From contig JBKPDO010000033.1 in NCBI GenBank assembly GCA_046727955.1, forward strand, positions 1 through 9,817: DNA of 9,817 bases. Reading direction: 5' to 3'. Every line of letters begins with the position of its first letter. Position 1 is the stretch's first letter. The stretch comes from DASVXQ01 sp046727955 (GTDB lineage Bacteria > Actinomycetota > CALGFH01). Made by a program: the position numbers and the translations under genes. The notes beneath the pieces were generated by a model. That model made no database searches, was not told the DNA's origin, and saw only the letters and a program-made list of their open reading frames with translations. Shown piece after piece: positions 6,033 through 9,817 of the stretch.

Positions 6033-6230
6033 TCAGATAGCCAAGGCCAAGTCGCCGAACGCGACCGCAACCCGACGGGCCACCGGCTCCTCGACCGCGA
6101 GCTCGTAGTGGGCGCGGCGGAGGTTCTGGACAAAGCCATGCCCGGCGACCACGACCCTGGCGCTACGGATCTGCTTGAACCCCCACATCGGGCCAAGCCG
6201 CGCCCTCAGCCGGCCGTGATCCGCCTCGGC
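6033..6230 (-). pseudogene. IS6-family transposase, C-terminal remnant
   Basis: The minus strand gives 65 residues ending at a TGA at 6033-6035: AEADHGRLRARLGPMWGFKQ, then RSARVVVAGHGFVQNLRRAH and YELAVEEPVARRVAVAFGDL. This matches the C-terminal pattern of IS6-type DDE transposases (V.ADHGRLK.RLRPMRG.K and AGHAF.QN.RRGHYEL). IS6 elements move by replicative cointegration. Upstream of 6230 the frame meets a stop two codons away and homology is lost, so the N-terminal DNA-binding part and most of the catalytic core are gone. No start or ribosome site belongs to it. The IS6-like end at 5976-5990 is probably its own terminus. It sits 209 bp upstream of the Kelch start on the same strand. Confidence 0.8.
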
Positions 6231-6370
6231 AGATCAGAGACACATCGGGAACAGCAGCAGCCATCGTCCAGGTGTCCCTGATCTGTTTCTGGCGTGTTCC
6301 TCCTGATCAGAAGTCGATGGAGCGCCTGGTCACGACGCGAATCCGAGTTTCCGCGCCCCACAGGCATGGC

Positions 6371-6419
6371 GGACTTGCAGCTCAGGGCGTACGTCCGAAT
6401 TTCTGGCACCCGCAAGTCC
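6371..6419. repeat. Inverted repeat beyond the stop of the small minus-strand gene
   Basis: GGACTTGC (6371-6378) and GCAAGTCC (6412-6419) are perfect 8-bp inverted repeats around 33 bases. They start 2 bp after the stop of the 95-residue gene. The loop is long for a terminator, so it may instead mark the end of a lost insertion. Low confidence in any function. Confidence 0.3.
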
Positions 6420-6421
6420 CG

Positions 6422-6709
6422 TCAGGAGCTGGTGTCGAGTAGCTCGTGGAGCAGCGCGAGGATCCTCGCCCAAGTCTCGGGATCGGGCACGGCGGCCAGG
6501 GTGATGGTCACGTGATCGGCGTCGGCGCAGACGTCGACCACCGCGTGGGTCGGCCCGGTGTTGGGGCTTCGCAGTCCGATGGTCGCCGCCGCTGCCGTGT
6601 CGGCGACCCGAAGCCCGGCGGCAAGCGCCGCCCGTTCGAGCCCAGCCCGTAGTAGCGGCGCCGCCGCGACGACACGAACGCCGATCGGCACGCCTGTGGT
6701 CTCAGACAT
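6422..6709 (-). CDS. Small hypothetical protein, possibly a degenerate receiver-like domain
   Basis: A 95-residue frame with strongly G/C third positions. VRVVAAAPLLRAGLERAALA (residues 11-30) resembles the opening of NarL-type receivers (RVLVADDHPLLRAGL), but the acidic pair of the phosphorylation pocket is replaced by alanines. HAVVDV (55-60) could match strand 3 with its aspartate at 59. The rest is too short for a complete receiver fold and there is no helix-turn-helix. It is transcribed away from the histidine kinase gene, about 230 bp from it. I infer that it may be a relic or an accessory partner of that system, but the match is by eye only. No good ribosome site precedes the ATG at 6709, so the start is uncertain. 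Confidence 0.45.
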   Translation of the reverse strand: MSETTGVPIGVRVVAAAPLLRAGLERAALAAGLRVADTAAAATIGLRSPNTGPTHAVVDVCADADHVTITLAAVPDPETWARILALLHELLDTSS

Positions 6710-6749
6710 CGACTGATCATGCCGGGGCAGCGGAAGGCGGCCAAGGGCA

Positions 6750-6767
6750 GAACTACCCCTTTCTTTC
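6750..6767. promoter_or_regulatory. Copy of a GGGGTAGTTC motif upstream of the two-component genes
   Basis: The minus strand here reads GAAAGAAAGGGGTAGTTC. Bases 8904-8919 on the plus strand, across the end of the response regulator gene, read GAAAGAGGGGTAGTTC. The ten-base core is exact and the A/G-rich flank nearly so. The upstream copy lies between the divergent small gene and the kinase, where a NarL-type regulator site could be. Function is conjecture. Confidence 0.25.
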
Positions 6768-6940
6768 GCTCCCGGTCTGTTGAGATCCCACAGCCGTCGC
6801 GAACCATGGTGTGGCTCGGCAGGCTGGCCGGGGATAGCCGAACCGCCATACTTCGTCTAGGCTCCCGATCATTGTCAGCATGGAGAAAGCGCCTGCGAGC
6901 ATGATCTCTCCCACGCGGTCCGAGCGCATCGACGCCGGCG

Positions 6941-8293
6941 ATGGCGCGGTCTGCGCATAACCGGATCTGGCCAAGCGCCACCGGGCACAGGCCGGTCCGG
7001 CTCGTGGGGTGGCGTCGGCGCCCTACCGAGCCTGGCGGTCGGCGAGCGGCGGTGGGGCCGGTTCCCGTTGCCTCAGCTGGGCTGGCGGTGTCGACTGGGG
7101 TGGCGAGCGCCGATGACCTGGTCCGGCGGACGCTGAGCTGGTTTGCGGTGGCGGCGCTGGCCTATCGGGTGGCGATCACCCCGATCCTTGTCGCTGGCGC
7201 GCTTGGCAACCTTGGGATGGACGTCCCGCGCTCCCTGCTGGTCGTTCTGGGGGTGGTGCTGGCTGGTGACCTCGTGTTGCTGGTCGGTGTCGCCTTGGGC
7301 CGCTTCCGCTGGCTGCTACGGTCCACGGTGTTCTTCGCCGTCGACCTTCTGGTCGCGGTTGGCCTCAACCTGTGGGCGACCTCCACGCTGCGGCACGGCG
7401 CCTTCTTCCTGCCCGGTCGGGACATCGTCTGGGGGTACGGCTTCGGCGTGATCGCGCTGTGGACAGCCCTGCGAGGGGCCAGGACCGGCGCGGCCATGCT
7501 GACTGCTGGCGTCGCCCTCCATGTGCTGATGGCCAGGCTCAACGGCGCGGTCTTTGACCTCGGCGGCTGGCTGACGCTGCTTTCCCGCATCGCTTGGCTG
7601 GCGCTGGCGTTCGCCTTGTCGGTCGTGCTGACGGCGCTGTCGCGGCGGGGGGCGCGCGCGGCGGTGGTGGAGGGGTTGCGGGCCGGCCGGGAGGCCGAGC
7701 GGGCTCGCCTGCTCCGCGAGACCCACGACACCGTTCTGCAGACCTTGGAGGCGATCGCCTTGCGCGCCGACACCGGTGACGGCGCGGACGACGGCGCGGA
7801 CGGCGGCGCCCCGACCCAGCGTCTGCGGGAGGTGCGGGCCACTGCGCTGCAGCAGGCGGCCGAGCTGCGCGTGGTGCTGCGCGAGGACACCGCCCGCCAG
7901 GGCCGGGGCGGGCTGGTGGGCGGGCTGCGCGCGCTGGCCGGCGAGTTCCTACGGCGGGGCCTGCATACCGAACTGGTGACCAGCGGGCTCGACCGCGACC
8001 CTGCCCCGCCCGTCGCGGCCGCGCTGGTCGGGGCGACCCGGGAGGCGCTTGCCAACGTGGCCAAGCACGCCGGCAGCGGCCGGGCCGTGGTCCGAGCCGT
8101 GTCACGCCCCGACGGGGTGGAGGTTACCGTCCGCGACCATGGTCGCGGGTTCGACCCCGGGGCCGAGCGGGGCGGCTTCGGCTTCGGGATCGAGCAGTCG
8201 ATCACCAGACGGATGCGTGAGGTCGGCGGCCGGGCCGAGTTGTGGTCAGCACCGGGCCGGGGGACACGCGTGACGCTGTGGGGGCCGCGATGA
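6941..8293 (+). CDS. Membrane histidine kinase, NarL/DegS-type (HisKA_3)
   Basis: Up to 450 residues. Five or six hydrophobic segments lie at about 66-88, 98-120, 125-147, 163-198 and 211-233, making a membrane sensor region with no large extracytoplasmic domain. The dimerisation helix has the H-box ETHDTVLQTLEAIAL with the phosphoacceptor His262. The ATPase domain has the N-box ATREALANVAKHA (Asn372), the G1 box RDHGRGFDP (398-406), GFGFGI (412-417) and a final GRGTRVTLW. It should autophosphorylate and pass phosphate to the regulator encoded next, whose ATG overlaps its stop (ATGA). The signal is unknown. The start is doubtful: the first 50-odd residues look non-conserved, and GTG at 7088 or 7100 just before ADDLVRRTLSWF may be the true one. 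A Gly/Asp-rich insert (277-291) follows the H-box helix. Confidence 0.9.
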   Translation: MARSAHNRIWPSATGHRPVRLVGWRRRPTEPGGRRAAVGPVPVASAGLAVSTGVASADDLVRRTLSWFAVAALAYRVAITPILVAGALGNLGMDVPRSLLVVLGVVLAGDLVLLVGVALGRFRWLLRSTVFFAVDLLVAVGLNLWATSTLRHGAFFLPGRDIVWGYGFGVIALWTALRGARTGAAMLTAGVALHVLMARLNGAVFDLGGWLTLLSRIAWLALAFALSVVLTALSRRGARAAVVEGLRAGREAERARLLRETHDTVLQTLEAIALRADTGDGADDGADGGAPTQRLREVRATALQQAAELRVVLREDTARQGRGGLVGGLRALAGEFLRRGLHTELVTSGLDRDPAPPVAAALVGATREALANVAKHAGSGRAVVRAVSRPDGVEVTVRDHGRGFDPGAERGGFGFGIEQSITRRMREVGGRAELWSAPGRGTRVTLWGPR

Positions 8294-8916
8294 TCCGGGT
8301 GGCGATCGTCGAAGACCATCCGGTCTTCCGTAAGGGGCTTATTCAGGTGATCGAGGCCACCCCGAACCTTGCGCTGGCCGGCGCGGCCCGATCGGTCGAG
8401 GAACTGGACGCCCAGCCCCAGGGTGGTGGGCAGGCGCAGGTCGTCCTGCTCGACCTGCGCCTGCCCGGGCTCACTGGCGCGGCAGCGGTCGCCCACCTGT
8501 GCGCCCGCGGCCAGACTGTCCTGGTGGTGTCCGCCTCCGAGGCACCGACCGACGTCGTCGAGGCGATCGGGGCGGGTGCCCGCGGCTACCTCAGCAAACA
8601 GGCTGAGGAGGCGGAGATCGTCGGGGCGATCGGCGCGGTCGCCGAGGGGCGTACCTACGTCTCCGCGACGCTTGCCGCCTACCTGCTGCAGGCCCCCATC
8701 CACATCAGCGAACGGGAACGGGAGATTCTGGAGCTGGTGGCCGGCGGGGAGACCGACCAAGACATTGCGGAGCTGCTCCAGGTCAGCATCCGCACCGTCC
8801 ACTCCCACCTGGATCGCATCCGTAACAAGACCGGCTCCCGTCGGCGGGCCGACCTCACGCGCTTTGCCCTTCAGCGGGGGTTCGTGCCCCGCTCCCCGAA
8901 CCCGAAAGAGGGGTAG
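8290..8916 (+). CDS. LuxR/NarL-family response regulator
   Basis: A complete 208-residue protein. The receiver domain opens with IRVAIVEDHPVFRKGL (acidic pair Glu8/Asp9), carries the phosphoacceptor Asp55 in VVLLDLRLPG, a serine at 81 and Lys103 in GYLSKQA. The C-terminal LuxR-type helix-turn-helix (about 137-200) reads ISEREREILELVAGGETDQD, IAELLQVSIRTVHSHLDRIR, NKTGSRRRADLTRFALQRG. All residues expected for phosphorylation and DNA binding are present. ATG 8290 overlaps the kinase TGA (8291-8293), so translation is probably coupled; the longer open frame from 8242 would run into the kinase gene and is not supported by family length. Phosphorylated NarL-type regulators dimerise and bind short inverted repeats at promoters, often including their own. 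The target genes are unknown. Confidence 0.95.
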   Translation: MIRVAIVEDHPVFRKGLIQVIEATPNLALAGAARSVEELDAQPQGGGQAQVVLLDLRLPGLTGAAAVAHLCARGQTVLVVSASEAPTDVVEAIGAGARGYLSKQAEEAEIVGAIGAVAEGRTYVSATLAAYLLQAPIHISEREREILELVAGGETDQDIAELLQVSIRTVHSHLDRIRNKTGSRRRADLTRFALQRGFVPRSPNPKEG

Positions 8917-9128
8917 TTCGACCCCGGCCGGGTTGGGCAGTTCTGCGCTTTGGCACAGGCTCGGCCTACGCGACCATGCAGGCCGCCGGTCGAGCTCACC
9001 TGGCCACCACCGGGGGGGCCCCGCCACGGCTGGGCTCGACCGGGCCATCCACGCCGCCGACGTTCCGAGACGTCCCGAGCGGACCTGACCAGGGCGGCCG
9101 GCGCCTGCTTTGCAGCCGTGGGTGCGCG

Positions 9129-9285
9129 AATGCGTTCGTGCAGCGCGTCAAGGGCGAGCTGTTGCGCCTTGGTGCTCGGGTTTCGGCGACCGCGATCCGC
9201 GCGAGGTTGCGCCGCCACGGACCGACGGGTCCACCCGGCCGGGGTGACTGCCAACCCCAACGCTGCCTGGGTTACCCAGCAGGTA
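9129..9285 (+). pseudogene. Integrase-core (IS3/IS481-like) transposase remnant with internal deletion
   Basis: On the plus strand RVKGELLRLGARVSATAIRA followed by RLRRHG matches the HTH_21 region of integrase-core transposases. The next recognisable residues, in another frame from about 9220, are RRVHPAGVTANPNAAWVTQQ, which lie roughly 50-60 residues further on in complete family members and include the HP/LGVTANP..WVTQ motif of the catalytic core. The part between, with the first catalytic aspartate, is missing. No start codon or C-terminus remains. The fragment faces the similar but not identical relic at 9350-9672, so the two are separate elements rather than one inverted gene. Confidence 0.7.
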
Positions 9286-9349
9286 CATGAACGCATCATG
9301 CACCCCACGGGCGATCGCTCAATGCAACAGGCCCGAGGCCGAGGGTCCC

Positions 9350-9672
9350 CTCGATCACCACCAGCACGCCCAAGGTGCGCAGCCACACCGTCTCCACCGT
9401 GAAGCAGTCCACGGCGAGAACGCCCGTGGCCTGGTTCTGCAGGAACTGCTTCCAGTTCGGCCCCAAACGCCAAGGCGCCGGCCCGAGGCCATGGCGGCGC
9501 AGGAGCATCCTGATGGTCGTGGCTGAGACCACGATCCCAAGCTTGGCGAGCTCGCCTTTGATCCGGATGCACCCCACCGCGGGTTCTCCCCTCCGATGCC
9601 AAGCACCAGATCCCCGACCTCGTCGCAGATCGCAGGTCTGCCGCCGGCCGAGCGGTGGCGGGACGTCCACTT
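9350..9672 (-). pseudogene. Integrase-core (IS3/IS481-like) transposase remnant, frameshifted and truncated
   Basis: On the minus strand SGRPATARPAADL is followed in a second frame by DEVGDLVLGIGGENPRWG. Near 9575 homology shifts to a third frame: CIRIKGELAKLGIVVSATTI, RMLLRRHGLGPAPWRLGP, NWKQFLQNQATGVLAVDCFT, VETVWLRTLGVLVVIE. This covers the HTH_21 region and the first catalytic strand (AVD-x-FTV, the first Asp of the DDE triad). Homology ends at VVIE (about 9350), so the second Asp and the Glu are absent. Two frameshifts and the truncation make it inactive. Bases 9673-9817 beyond its N-terminal side carry nothing I can identify. Confidence 0.75.
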
Positions 9673-9817
9673 CCTTCAAACGAGATCCCATGGCTTGTGG
9701 CCGCCACGACGGATGAGAATGGTGCGCCCGGCCAAGCTCGGCTTTGCTTGGTGCAGTAGAGCCCGTAAACGAGATTGACGCGGGGGCCTTCCCGGCACCA
9801 CGAACTGTTTGCTGCGA

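Noticed and set aside
4820..6196. A 458-residue version of the Kelch protein with a 124-residue N-terminal extension
   Set aside because: The extension is Arg/Ser-rich, runs antisense-like through IS6 terminal repeats and overlaps the IS6 remnant. The signal peptide and strong ribosome site support ATG 5824.
8242..8289. Longer N-terminus for the response regulator
   Set aside because: These codons lie inside the kinase coding region in another frame; the receiver domain starts right after ATG 8290, which overlaps the kinase stop.
7162..9048. A 628-residue open frame on the minus strand
   Set aside because: It lies opposite the well-supported kinase and regulator genes and has low-complexity Arg/Pro/Ser/Ala composition typical of antisense frames in high-GC DNA.
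1..9817. tRNA or rRNA genes
   Set aside because: I saw no tRNA arm pattern such as GGTTCGAATCC with a matching acceptor, nor any conserved rRNA segment.

Overview
The window is GC-rich DNA with mostly G/C third codon positions, GTG as well as ATG starts, AGGAGG-type ribosome sites, a NarL-type two-component pair and actinobacterial-looking transposase and recombinase remnants. This suggests a chromosomal accessory region of an actinomycete or a related high-GC soil lineage; the sequence alone does not fix the species.

Layout. Bases 1-523 are transposon wreckage: the 3' end of an IS630-type transposase abuts the decayed N-terminal half of an integrase-core transposase on the other strand. Bases 745-1828 (minus strand) hold a small gene string: a 76-residue hypothetical protein, a VOC/glyoxalase-fold protein joined to it by a GTGA start/stop overlap, and a GNAT acetyltransferase broken by several frameshifts. 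Bases 1966-4341 (plus strand) are a composite. An IS630 N-terminal helix-turn-helix is joined in frame to a large serine recombinase that lacks its catalytic domain. A frameshift follows, then the zinc ribbon and coiled coil of the recombinase, a 28-bp tandem repeat with an inverted copy, and a frameshifted protein made of three LGF/helix-turn-helix units.

Bases 4342-4819 have no recognisable gene but hold a GC-rich hairpin, an orphan TetR-like palindrome and a perfect 13-bp terminator-like stem. Bases 4820-5824 (minus) encode a secreted six-blade Kelch protein with signal peptide and strong ribosome site. Just upstream of it lie an IS6-family transposase remnant and two copies of an IS6-like terminal repeat. 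Bases 6422-6709 (minus) encode a small, possibly receiver-like protein. Opposite it, 6941-8916 (plus) encode a membrane histidine kinase and its LuxR/NarL response regulator, overlapping by ATGA. Bases 9129-9672 are two more integrase-core transposase relics in convergent orientation.

The genes most likely to function are the two-component pair, the Kelch protein, the VOC protein and its small upstream partner. At least six separate transposase or recombinase remnants make the region an insertion hot spot. No complete new defence or mobile system can be shown. The oddest objects are the IS630/serine-recombinase chimera and the helix-turn-helix repeat protein behind it.
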